From: Phyto melanocephala
Taxonomy: Eukaryota; Arthropoda; Insecta; Diptera; Rhinophoridae
Reading direction: 5' to 3'
Length of the DNA stretch: 64,000 bases
NCBI GenBank assembly: GCA_941918925.1
Contig: OW799236.1
Span: 75,358,465-75,422,464 of the forward strand
The notes under the pieces are model-generated. The model was given only the letters and a program-made list of their open reading frames with translations. It was not told the origin of the DNA and did not search any database. The translations under genes and the position numbers were made by a program. Below are positions 32,777 to 43,560 of the stretch, in pieces (the stretch's first letter is position 1; the number at the start of each line of letters is the position of its first letter).

Positions 32777-35206
32777 ACAAGTAAGAGCACTATATTCGGC
32801 TGTGCCGAATCTTTTATACCCACCACCAACTTTGTGTACATTTAAAGAACAATATTTATTATTTTGTTAATCATTATGGAATAATCCCTTTATAATAAAA
32901 TATGTATCACTTACTTTGTAGAGGGTGGTTAAATTTTAAGGGCCCATGTTGAAGAAGAGCCACACAAACAACAAGTTTTTTTTGCATTTCATTTGACATT
33001 TCTCAATCGCAGACCAACTTAATTTGAACAGTGGAAAGATACGCAAATGAGCAACGCGTTAAAGTTATTCAGGTTTTTTTATAAAAATGGGCGTTCAAGT
33101 CAAAATGCATTTTGTGCACTTCGTAATTCTTTTGATCAACATAATCGTTCAAGTTCGTCCACAATCGGGAGAATTGTAAAAAATATTTAAATTTCTGCAA
33201 AACAGGTCTTTATAAAATGTTAGAAAATCTGTGAATGCCTTCTTAGTTCGTTGAATGGGAACCATTGCTGTTTTTTGCGATAGTGTGGCAAAAGAGCAGT
33301 CAACATCGACTCATCATCATGCCCAACAATTGACCATCAACATTGTCATTGAAAATTTGGACCATCAGATAGAGGAGTGGCGCCATCGACCATTTGGCCG
33401 ATATTTTGTTAAATACATAATTGAACCATACAAATATTATCATTACAAAGAGAAATAATAATAATTTCATAAATAATTTGTGTTTTATTTAAATTCAACA
33501 TCGGTCCTTAAAATTTAACCACCCTTTATAACTTCGATATGCTACTAAAATGCTTTTGTTAATGTAGTCTTTCAATGAAAGTGGGCGTTGAAGTAGGCGT
33601 GTCAATAAAGTTTCTGCTAATAAATACAACTTAGACATTTCAATATAGTCCTTTATTTTCCCAAAAACTTTGTCATTAGAGAAATTACATGAATTTAAGG
33701 TAAACCGTTATATGGGAGGTAGGCGTTAAAGTGAGCGTGTCACCTAAACTTTTTGGCACAACAATAACATTGATTATCATTATTATTATTATTATTATTA
33801 TCTAATTTTGTCGGTTTTATGAGCTTTTAAATTTCATTACCGGTAGATAACGTGAAAAGTGGGCATTATAGTAAGCGTGTAAAAGCTGTTTTTGCTAATT
33901 AGTACAACTAAGGTATTTCAATATAGTCCTTTATTTTCCCAAAAACTTTGTCAATAGAGAAATAACATGAATTTAAGATAAACAGTTATATGGGAGGTAG
34001 GCGTTAAAGTGGGCGTGTCACCTTAACTTTTTATCACAACAATAACATTGCCTAGAAGGATATACGTAGCAAATTTGGTCATCATACCTCTAATTTTAGC
34101 GGTTTTATGAGCTTTTAAATTTCATTAACGGTAGATAACGTGAAAAGTGGGCGTTATAGTAGGCGTGTCAAAGTTGTTTTTCCGAATGAGCACAGTTCAG
34201 ATGTTTGAATATAGCCCTTTATTATTCCAAAATCTTTGTTAATAAAGAAATTATATGAATTTTAGATAAAACGTTATATGGGAGGTGGGCGTAAAAGTGG
34301 GTGTGGCACCTAAATTTTTTGGCACAGTAATGACATTGCCTAGGGAGATATACGTAGCAAATTTGACCATTATACCTCTAATTTTGGCGGTTTTATGAGC
34401 TTTTAAATTTCATTAACGGTAGATAACGTGAAAAGTGGGCGTTATAGTAGGCGTGTCAAAATTATTTTTTCTTATGAGCACAATCTAGATGTTTCAATAT
34501 AGTCATTTATTATTCCAAAATCTATATTAATAGAGAAATTATATGAATTTTGGGTAAAACGTTATATGGGAGGTGGGCGTAAAAGTGGGCGTGGCACATT
34601 TATTTTCCGTTACAAAAAAGCGTTTCACCAAGAAACAAAGTTTGCAAAATTTCAGAGTCGTACATCCAATTTTGTTGCTTTTATGACGTTTTTGTTTTTA
34701 AATATACCGAAAAATACACTGTGCGGTAAAAATTTTCGTACATTTTGATAGATAACTCCTTTCCTAATGCATAGATCTAGATAATTTTCGGGGAAAAATA
34801 CTGTTTTTACTCAGGAAATATATATTCGAAGTTTCATGAGTCTACGTTAATGCGTTTGGACACAATTGCATTTTATTCGATGTTCGAGGGACACGGTTTT
34901 TTCGACCTACTCTTGCTTTTCGAGCTATAACTCACTTCCTAATATTCCGATTTAGCCCATTTTCAATACCAAACAAACCTTGTCTATAAGAAAGATTCTG
35001 GCAAAATTTGAGCCCCCTAGCTTTTTCGGTGCGACCTCTATCGTGCTTTCAACAGACGAACGGACATAGCTAGATCTTCATCAAATCAAACCCTGATTCA
35101 GAATATATATACCTTATGGGGTCTAAAATGGATATTTCGATGTGTTACAAACGGAATGACAAAATGAATATACCCCCACCATTTTTTTGGTGGCGGGTAT
35201 AAAAAA
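32777..35206 (-). repeat. Two-hairpin repeat, copy B
   Basis: Reverse-complement counterpart of copy A: it opens on the plus strand with AACAAGTAAGAGCAC and the CGGCTGTGCCG hairpin and closes with GGTGGCGGGTATAAAA. The tandem units again have a spacing near 288 bp (GTGGCA/GTGTCA landmarks near 34596, 34308, 34020, about 33742). An (ATT)n run at about 33778-33800 interrupts one unit. A deleted mariner lies at 32932-33535, at the position equivalent to that in A. Confidence 0.75.
32932..33535 (+). mobile_element. Internally deleted mariner, in copy B
   Basis: Terminal repeats AGGGTGGTTAAATTTTAAGG (32932) and its mirror ending 33535. On the plus strand, about 33033-33170 keeps the N-terminal HTH start (NEQRVKVIQ, then STIGRIVKNI) and 33345-33400 the C-terminal VIENLDHQIEEWRHR tail. 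The catalytic D/D/D core is deleted. Confidence 0.65.
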
Positions 35207-35411
35207 CGTCAAAATAACTGGTTTGCTAATGTGTAGTTCAACAACACCACTTTGGAATTGATATGTTTTTGACACAATCCTGCTTTAAAATCATTAGTAA
35301 ATTTAATTAAATTTTTTCCAGGCATTTCTCAGTAAAATTTCTGGCAACATTTAATTTCTAAAGTTTATTAGAATTAAAAAATGGTTCGCAAGTCATATAC
35401 ATTAATACTTC

Positions 35412-35658
35412 TGTGGCTTGGAGCTAAAAGGGCCAATGTCAAAATATTTACTTTTGAGAAAATTGGAATTAAACTTTAACTTTTATAGGTGCCTTCATAC
35501 ATTGACATTGGCCAGCATTTTATTTATGAAGCTGTTCTGGGTTAAGTAGGACTTTAACTGCTTTACCATAATGAAATAGAGCAAGAAAACAAATCTAATG
35601 CAACGATTAACTCAAAAGAGCAAAAAAGTGACACTGGCCCTTTTAGCTCCAAGCCACA
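35412..35658. mobile_element. MITE with 30-bp terminal inverted repeats
   Basis: TGTGGCTTGGAGCTAAAAGG with GCCAATGTCA at the left is mirrored at 35629-35658 with one difference. Total 247 bp, no coding capacity. I found no certain target duplication, so the superfamily is unknown. Confidence 0.6.
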
Positions 35659-35659
35659 C

Positions 35660-36252
35660 ACATATGTATGTATGTACGTAATACTATATTTTAAGAAATA
35701 TTTTACGCTACTTTGTCATCCCCACTGTAACATTTCTCAAATTAACTTTTATAATTTGCTGCTCTGCAATTATGTACAATAAACTTTCCATAATAATAAA
35801 CAGCTACAATTTCAAATTAGTTGTTGTGAAAGTTTCGAATTTAACAAAACTGAATTAGAAAGTTATTTGATCTATGGAAATTGTAAAAAAATACTCTTCA
35901 AACTAAAAACAACAACAAATAAAATTGGACATGTTTTTGTTTTCATTTTGAAAATAAATTCTAAGTTTAACACAATGTGTGCATGTGAAAAATAATCAAA
36001 ATATTCTAATGGAATTTAATTTTTTTAACGAAGAATAAATACACCAAGGATTATTCGAAAAGAAACAATTTTAATAAGGTAGTGTGCAATACAATTCAGT
36101 TCGTATAAATATTATTCAGGGATCTCTATATGTTATCGAAGGGGAATTTTTATCAATGAATGCGATGCCACAAAAAAATGCTTGAAATAGTATAACAACA
36201 AAAAAATAGAAGGAAATTACGATAACGGCATCAATCGAAAAAATATCATCAT
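35660..36252. other. Intergenic, no gene seen
   Basis: AT-rich, no recognised feature. Confidence 0.5.
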
Positions 36253-37682
36253 GGGTGGGCCAAAAGTCACCATGTGGTTTTAAAAATTAAAAACTTTTTC
36301 GTTTATATATTTTATTATATAAATAATATCTGGAGAATAAATGATAGAGAGATTCACAACTGTACAACGAACTAGAATAATAGAATTTTATTCTTTAAAT
36401 CAACGCTTAATATTTTTAACATTAACGGCCTTATTCATAACAAAAAGTTGGCATAAAGTAAGCATAAAGTTTATTCATAACACACATGCCTAACTCTGGC
36501 TAAAGATTTGTTAAACTCTTGTTAAAGAGCTGCCAAGCGTTTGCCGACTTGCGAAAAACAGCTGTTTTGTGTTCAAAAAATTTTTTAAAGAAAAAAATAA
36601 AATTTTTTTGTAGGAAAAATATATTATTCGTTTATTTTTTTAATTTATTTTTAAATTTTAAAAATTTAATTAAATGGAAAAACAAAAAATGACAAAATCC
36701 GGGATGATATACAAAAAATGGTTGCATTTTTGAGGAGTATCACAATTTCAGAGTTGATTTATGAAAAGTTGGCAGACGGATAAACGTTTGTTATGAATAA
36801 ACTCTGTGCTAATGAGCTGCCAAGCTTAATCGGCATTCTAGTTAGCAGCTCGTTGTACGTAGTGTATAAACTGTGGGTAACTTCTTGTTATGAATAAGGC
36901 TGTAAGATTATATCGTCGACATTTTAAAGAAAGATTTTTCCATCTAGAGTAAAGATTTTTTTTTTTTACTTCATCGTCACCATCAACATGGCACAGTAAG
37001 AGATTTGCCTCAAACTGGTAGACTACGTTCAATACGCACTGCGGAAAGTATTTTAGAGCAAAGTGTTAACGAAACACCAGAAACGTCCACTATATGGTGT
37101 TTTGTTCTGCCCATAGATTATTGGCAACATCTAAATTTTGCAGTTAAATTTCAAGAGTTGGCCAGAATAGAAATCAGCGTTTTGTGTTTTATGTTATAAA
37201 GCTCAGTTTTATTTGAATGGCATTGTTAATAAGCAAAACTGTAGGTTCTGGGCTTTTGAACGCCAATTGCACGTCATTCGGTGTGCAGTATGGTGTGGCA
37301 TTAATTCTAAAAATATCATTGGGTCTTTCTTCCTCGAAAACGAAGATAGAAGTCATGTAACCGTAAAACGAGAGCGGTATCGGTTTATGATAGACATTTT
37401 GAAAGTCCAAATTTTGAAAACAAACTTGAGATATGGTTTCAGCAGGATGGAGGCACCTTCCACACTGCGTTAGACGCAATGGCACTTTTAAGTAAAATTT
37501 TTGGAGAGAAAATAATTTCAAGATATATGGATATTTATTGGCTAGAACGTTCGGCAGATTTGTCAGTACCTTACTACATTCTTTATTGTATCTTCATCAT
37601 AGGTTTCACAAATTTATATCCTTTTTTTAATTCAATTTATTTAAACTAAAAGTTTTTAACCACATGGTGACTTTTGGCCCAT
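36253..37682 (+). mobile_element. Mariner-like element carrying a MITE
   Basis: Terminal repeats GTGGGCCAAAAGTCACCATG at the left and CATGGTGACTTTTGGCCCAT at the right define about 1.43 kb. The transposase remnant runs in broken frames from about 36950 to 37590: an HTH linker (DLPQTGRLRSIRTAES), NKQN..FWAFERQLHVI, then WFQQDGGTFHTALDA around the second aspartate. The third-aspartate region is degraded. A 477-bp MITE interrupts the 5' part. Confidence 0.65.
36426..36902. mobile_element. MITE with TAA target duplication
   Basis: CGGCCTTATTCATAACAA at 36426 pairs with TTGTTATGAATAAGGCTG ending 36902; both sides carry TAA. A 3-bp TAA/TWA duplication suggests PIF/Harbinger. Internal GAGCTGCCAAGC motifs (about 36528 and 36815) also repeat. 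Confidence 0.55.
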
Positions 37683-37854
37683 CCTCTATACAAATATGTT
37701 TTCATTCCTTACGAGTTTTTGAACAATCTAAGCTATTTTAGTCTGTCAGTAAAAAAATTTTCATTATCATATTATTGAGGTGAATTAAATAACACACATT
37801 AGGAGAAACAAAAAAAAACATATTAAAAAAATTGTATAATTTTAAAAACCTCAT

Positions 37855-38232
37855 CAAGGCATATCCATAAGGTATATGCAACGGCGAATTGATACAACAA
37901 AGCAACTTTTCATGGGATGTTTTATGTCAAGGCCAATTCGTATATCAGGGATGGAAAAGTTGTTTTTAAATATTAAATATAATAAAATTTGATTAAAAAC
38001 AGAATATAAATTTTTTAAACACATTATTAATGACGCAAAAGCAAAAAATATACATAAATTAAGCACATTTATTGTCAAAAAAGTACAATCAAGTTAATTG
38101 TTTAATACCGAAAGCAAAATCACATTTCCTATCCCTGCATTGATAAATGAAATCAAAGCGAATTCAACCAATTTTGACAAAATGTTTCACAATCAGCTGG
38201 GCTGATAATTTCACCTGTATGAATTCGCCTTG
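37855..38232. mobile_element. hAT-like MITE with AACCTCAT duplication
   Basis: 378 bp, ends CAAGGC (37855) and GAATTCGCCTTG (38232), flanked by AACCTCAT at 37847-37854 and 38233-38240. The 8-bp duplication points to hAT. No coding capacity. Confidence 0.65.
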
Positions 38233-38485
38233 AACCTCATCAAATAAATAACAATAATATTTTTAATTATTTTAAATTTTTTCAAAACGATTTACAACAA
38301 AATTTTTTTAAACTAAAATATAAAAAAATTCGTAGCGCGCAGAGGTAGTTTTTTATACAGAAATTAATATTTTTATATTCTATAAGAATTACCAAATATT
38401 TTTTTTAATAAATATATCTATAAGATATAATTAACACGTAATTCCAATTTATTTATTTAAAATTAAAAAATATTTAAATTTAAAA

Positions 38486-38857
38486 AAGTAAGTAGTTGTT
38501 TATTTTCCTTGGACTAACATCTCTCTTTATTATTTTCTCTAAAATAATAAGAAAAGAAACAAGTAAGAGCGCTATATTCGGCCGTGCCGAATCTTACATA
38601 CCCTTCACAACGTGTAGTCATGCAATAACAGTAGTTTGTATCACCATTCCATATGATATACGTACATACATATAAAAAACATACATATATAAAAACATTC
38701 CATTGTAAAATTATAAATTTACGTATGTATATTAAAAAAAAAAATAAAAAAAAATATTTAAAACAAAAATTTAAAAAAAAAAATAGTAGTTGTTTACTTT
38801 CCTTGGATTAAACATATCTCCCTATTTTTTTTTCTCTACAACAATAAGAAAAGAAAT
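38486..38857. repeat. Half foldback arm between 75-bp direct repeats
   Basis: 38559-38780 matches the inner half of the foldback arm (ACAAGTAAGAGCGCTATATT, CGGCCGTGCCG hairpin, CACAACGTGTAGTCATGC). It lies between two diverged direct copies of a host segment, AGTAGTTGTTTA(T/C)TTTCCTT to AATAAGAAAAGAAA (38486-38558 and 38783-38857). Confidence 0.55.
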
Positions 38858-39081
38858 TATCATTATACTTTTCATTATAAAACATATCATACTCATGATA
38901 TGGAGCTTACATTATCACATTTATTAAACATTAATTCCATTCACAGCCCTAGTTGTATCGTACTATTGGTAATATTTTTGTGTGTGTTTACAGTATTTTA
39001 TGCTTGTTGTGGGTAATTCCCATTAAAACATTTCGTATAACAATACAATTTCATTTTTAATGTTGTTTAAGTCCTGTATTG

Positions 39082-39945
39082 CAAGGAATATTCGTATGCA
39101 CCATCGAATTGATACAACAAAGCAACTTTTTAGAAGATGTTCTGTTAAAGCCAATTCGTATATCATTGATGGAAAAGTTGTTATGATATCTTTAATTTAA
39201 AAAAAAATTGAGTAAAAGGAGGTTCAATATTTGTGAAACACATTATAAAAAACAACAAATTTACGTAAATATGGTACATTTATTATCAAAAATTTACATT
39301 TAAGTTAACTGTTCCATCCCTGCATTATTAAATGAAATTAAGGCGAATTCAACAAACTTTGACAAAATGATTTCTTAACAGCTGGGCTGATACAAGGCGA
39401 ATTCATATCAGATGATAACATCCCTGCAACAAACACAAATATGCCCGAAGAATGTCAAAAAAAAATTTTTTTTTTGTTTACTATTAAATAAAACTTTATT
39501 TTTATAAATTTATGCTAAAAATTTTAAAATTAATAAGTATTTTTAATTTATCACATAAATTTCTACTAGTTTATATTACATATTTGTGTGTTTTTTAATT
39601 TTTCACAATTTTTAGAACTTTAAACCGCTAAAGCAAACACAACGGAACTTTTGCATTTTCTGAATTAAAAACATTAAAAATTTTATTTTTTCTTATTTTA
39701 AATTATATTTTACTTATTTTCTAATAAGGTATTGCACAAATATTAGTATTTTTATGATTTCTTTCACAAGCTTTATCTATTTTATAAAAATTTTTAACTA
39801 ATGCATATAAAAATTAATTTGAATGTAAACAAACTTTGACATTGAGCTGTTGAAGTAAAACAAGCAAAAAACAATCAGCTGGCTTCTTAACATCACTTCA
39901 TGTGAATTCGCCTTGGTCTGATAATTTCACCTGTATAAAGTTCGG
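39082..39945. mobile_element. hAT-like MITE, second copy, interrupted
   Basis: About 390 bp related to 37855-38232 (shared TTGATACAACAAAGCAACTT, then GGATGGAAAAGTTGTT-like and CAGCTGGGCTGATA blocks) split by another MITE at 39393-39915. The flanks keep TGTATTG on both sides (ending 39081; 39946-39952). Confidence 0.55.
39393..39915. mobile_element. MITE nested inside a related MITE
   Basis: 523 bp with ends CAAGGCGAATTCATA and ATGTGAATTCGCCTTG. It is flanked by GGCTGATA (39385-39392) and GTCTGATA (39916-39923), an 8-bp duplication with one difference. Its interior differs from the host MITE. Confidence 0.6.
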
Positions 39946-40139
39946 TGTATTGGATTCATACATGGATGGAAAATTAAAATTTTTTTTGCGGTATCAAACA
40001 AAATTTTTAGCTCTTTTTTACTTCTAAAAGAATAAATAGAAAATAAATTTTTATCTTAAATGTTTTAATGTTTTTTTTATCTTTGTTAAAATTTTTATTA
40101 AGATTTTTCAAACTTATATATTTTATAGACTACATTATA

Positions 40140-40750
40140 ACTGGCTCAAGTTCAGCAAAACGGCAGACAAATGAAACAATTTCTGTTTTGCCCAAAGTAG
40201 TTAAAGCATCTGTACGATTAATTTTATTCCTCCTGCCATGTTCGCATGGATAAACACCATTTTTGTCCTAATGTTTGATTAGATTTTTGTAGCGTTTAAT
40301 TCCCATTTTATACAGGAAGAAGTACATATCACGGCATATCGGCAAACTTCGAAAATAATATATCTGATTGTACCGTTTCTTCATAGCTCGCGATCGATCA
40401 CCAACTTTTGACCTGAGCATTGCATCGTCACGGTGTGCTGCCAGATGTGCGAAAATAATTAAATCTTGGGATTCCTTATCTAAATTCATGTAAGACGTAC
40501 GAAAATCCACAGCCATCTTCTTAGGGATCACTTCATTGCATTGATTTGAACAACACGTAGGTATTTTTGAACCATACAGTCGAGCAACTACCTTTTCTTC
40601 GCATAAATCAAGATCAGATTTATCAAGGTACATATAATTGGTATCATCTTCAGAGTCACTATCCGATAATTCTGATAAGTGATCATCATCATCTTCGTCA
40701 TCAGGGAAGCGATAAAGTAAATCTTCTTTTCGAATTCGTCCACCATTTCA
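40140..40750 (-). pseudogene. Transposon-type protein of unnamed family, broken
   Basis: On the minus strand, from about 40750, an acidic stretch (FPDDEDDDDHLSEL, DSDSEDD) leads into a 121-codon frame (40633-40268) with a CC..QC cluster, FRTSYMNLDKESQDLIIFAH, and PICRDMYFFLYKMGIKRYKN followed by LIKH. A TAG ends it, but the same frame goes on with NGVYPCEHG and similarity to the next block of the same family. I know this layout (N-terminal Cys pair, then CR.FF....G..R...L.KH....G..P..HG) from multicopy uncharacterised insect and invertebrate proteins with a downstream integrase-like domain, but cannot give a name. The downstream domain is absent here. Confidence 0.45.
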
Positions 40751-40860
40751 TCCTTAAACAAACAGTAAGAATGTTTTCAGTTTTAAATTATTTTCGCGAA
40801 TAACATAATAATGTTATGTGAAAAAATTTTCGTATTAACAGAGTGATATTCACAATTTAA

Positions 40861-43049
40861 CCCTTTGAGGACAATAGTTGCTTATAAGCAACTTCTGACT
40901 TTATGACCATATTATTCCCGTATGGGACACACTGTATTGTAACGGTAAATTGCAAGCAACAGAATGATATTTTGTGTGCAGTAAAATAGAAAAGCAAATG
41001 CAAGAATGTGTTTACGTTTTTTGCTTTACGCAGTTCTTCATCGTGATTTCATGTGCGCGATCAGTACGCGATAAATTTGCTAATAAATAAAGAATATTTT
41101 TAAATATTTCTGCATAGCTGGAAAAGTTAAAGTGAACAAAATGTTGAAGTACAAGGGCAAGTTAATTTATTTATGTTTTTAGATAGAAAAAAAATCCAAT
41201 ATTTAGAGAGATATAATTTTTTAAAAACTGAAGTTGCTTATAAGCAACTTTGGTCCATAGTGGATATAGAAAAAGTATAAATTTATAATGTTTGCAGAAA
41301 AGTTTACACAGAGGAAAGGCCTGACTGAAAGCTTAATGTAATGACGTATATGAGGAAAAAACTCCGATATAGTATTTTGAAAAATTTTTTGATGAGGAAG
41401 TATTTGAACTAATGACTTCGCAAAGCAATTTATATGCAATGGAAACGCTTGCTACAGAATTGAAATGTTCATCGTATGAAATGCGACGTTATATCGGGGT
41501 ACTCTTGTATATGGGTATCATAAAAATTCCTGGAACAAGGATGTTTTGGTCAAAAGAGTTGAAGTTTAATTTTATATCCGACGGTATGACACGATCAAGA
41601 TTTGAAAAAATTAGGTCTTTTTTTCACCTGAATGAAAATTCAAAAAAAGCCAAAAAAGGATGAACCAAATTTTGACAAGCTGTATAAAATACGCCCATTA
41701 CTGTCACTACTGAAAGAAAGAAAGGAAAGGAAAGCCAAAAAAGGATGAACCAAATTTTGACAAGCTGTATAAAATACGCCCATTACTGTCACTACTGAAA
41801 GAAGAACATCAATGTGTGGATGAGCAGATTATAGCTTTCAAGGGGAGGTCAAGTCTGAAGCAGTACAATCCCGCGAAGCCTCATAAATGGGGAATGAAAA
41901 TGTTTACCAGAGCTGGGGCATCAGGCATTATATATGATTTTTCTTTATATGTTGGCGATGGAACATGTCCAACATACGAACTTGGTATATTATCAGATAT
42001 TGTTATGTATTTGGCTTCAACCATTCCCAAACATGAAAATTACAAACTATATTTTGATAAATGGTTCACCTCAAGAGGAATGGGCATATTCGCAACTGGC
42101 ACCGTGCGGCAAAATAGAATGGCTAAATGCGAACTTCTTTCAGAAGCCGAACTAAAAAAACGTGGTAGAGGTTCGTATGATATGAAATGCGAAGTAACTC
42201 ATAACTTAACTGCAATCTGCTGGATTGATAACAAAAGTGTGCAGCTGTTGTCTGATCAGCCATTGGGATCCTGTAGCGTTGGTGTGGCAAAGAAAAAAAT
42301 TCATACTTATTCTTCGACCAGCTATAGTTAACAACTATAATCAACACATGGGAGGAGTTGACTTATCCGACATGCTCATGGAGACTTACAAAATCAATTA
42401 TAGATCCAAAAACTGGTATATGCGCATTGTTTACTGGTGCATCGGAGCTGCTGTTGTAAACGCCTGGTTGATCTATCGCAGAGACTTAAAAGCTGCCAAA
42501 CAAAAGTCTAAACCAATGCCACTTATATATTTTCAAATGGAAATAGCACAATCGCTACTGACGTCAATAAACGTGCAAGGTCTACTACAAATCCCTCACA
42601 CTCACAGGCCCCTTACACCCAGCAAGAATCACCATCAACCTTGCCTTCGTCATCAGGCAGTGTTTGCAGCCCTTCATTAAAACGAAAGTACACCCCAGGT
42701 ATGGGATCAGAAAGGTCGCTGCCGTCTTTGTAAAACTGGAACTCCGCTTTCCAAATGTGGAGTTTATTTATGTTCGAACACCGCCAAGAATTGTTTTCTT
42801 TTATACCATACTTAAGTATTACATTATACAGAAAAACTGCTAAATAAAATATGAATTATACTCGTAAAAATACCCTATTTTTATTTACCACTATGGACAA
42901 TTGTTGCTTATAAGCAACTTCTTTCAGGACTTCGTAGCAAGGACATATTACTTTCAGATTTTGCAAACTGCTTATTTAAGCCTATACAAGTAGAATTGGT
43001 CATAGTTTGTATTTTTAGTACCAACGGGTTAAAAGATGTCCTCAAAGGG
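40861..43049 (+). mobile_element. piggyBac-family element 2
   Basis: 2189 bp bounded by CCCTTTGAGGACA (40861) and TGTCCTCAAAGGG (43049), with TTAA on both sides (40857-40860, 43050-43053). Subterminal palindromes TTGCTTATAAGCAA occur near 40882, 41235 and 42902. It carries an almost full but broken transposase gene. The terminal repeats resemble those of element 1 at 9738. Confidence 0.85.
41340..42815 (+). pseudogene. piggyBac transposase, nearly full length, broken
   Basis: In order: FEKFFDEEVFELMTSQSNLYA (upstream TAG stop near 41370), GVLLYMGIIKIPGTRMFWS, then an 85-bp tandem duplication (41646-41802) that shifts frame. A 171-codon frame has DEQIIAFKGRSSLKQYNPAK (first catalytic Asp) and LYFDKWFTSRGM (second). 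A shift near 42320 leads to YNQHMGGVDLSDMLMETYKI (third). A further shift at about 42690 leads to the C-terminal cysteine-rich finger GRCRLCKTG..SKCGVYLC ending at TAA 42815. All three aspartates and the finger survive, but at least three frame breaks and a stop make it inactive. Confidence 0.85.
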
Positions 43050-43379
43050 TTAAAAGAATTATAAATGAGTATTTATTATAATTCACAATTAATACTTTAA
43101 GAAAATAAAACGGGATTCGAAAAAACGTGAGCAAAATTGTTATCAAATTCATAGAAACAGCGCGCTAGGTAGAAAACAGTAAAAACCAACTACACAAAAC
43201 AAGAGGTAGGCATGACCTACGCGCATTTTCAAGGTTGTCCAACACGTTCCTGACGTCATGAGATGTCTCGCTTTCAAATAAAACCAATACCAACACGCTC
43301 AGTGATGGTACATCAAAGATACACGTATTTAAATCTTTAAATATGCTCTCCTGAACAAAACCTGTTTTAACCCTTAGGT

Positions 43380-43560
43380 TTACTTCTATTTTTCGCGTCA
43401 CATATATAAAATTGATTCTGTAAATCAAACATATCATTCTTATTCATATTTACTATAGTGAGTGAGAACGATATTTCCCAGAACTTAGGCTTTTCTCCAC
43501 ACTTTGTTATTCTTTTTACTTATCACAATTTATTATAATATATTTTACTAAAAATTTTTG
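43380..43560 (-). repeat. Penelope-like flank repeat, copy 2
   Basis: Shares ACTATAGTGAGTGAGAACG and the following block with 26790-26890. No ribozyme core is recognisable next to it. The 90-codon minus frame at 43165-43437 has no known domain. Confidence 0.4.

Noticed and set aside
32777..35206. Small frames such as 33255-33458 and 34566-34748 as genes
   Set aside because: They read through repeat units or the deleted mariner and recur in altered form in the other copies.
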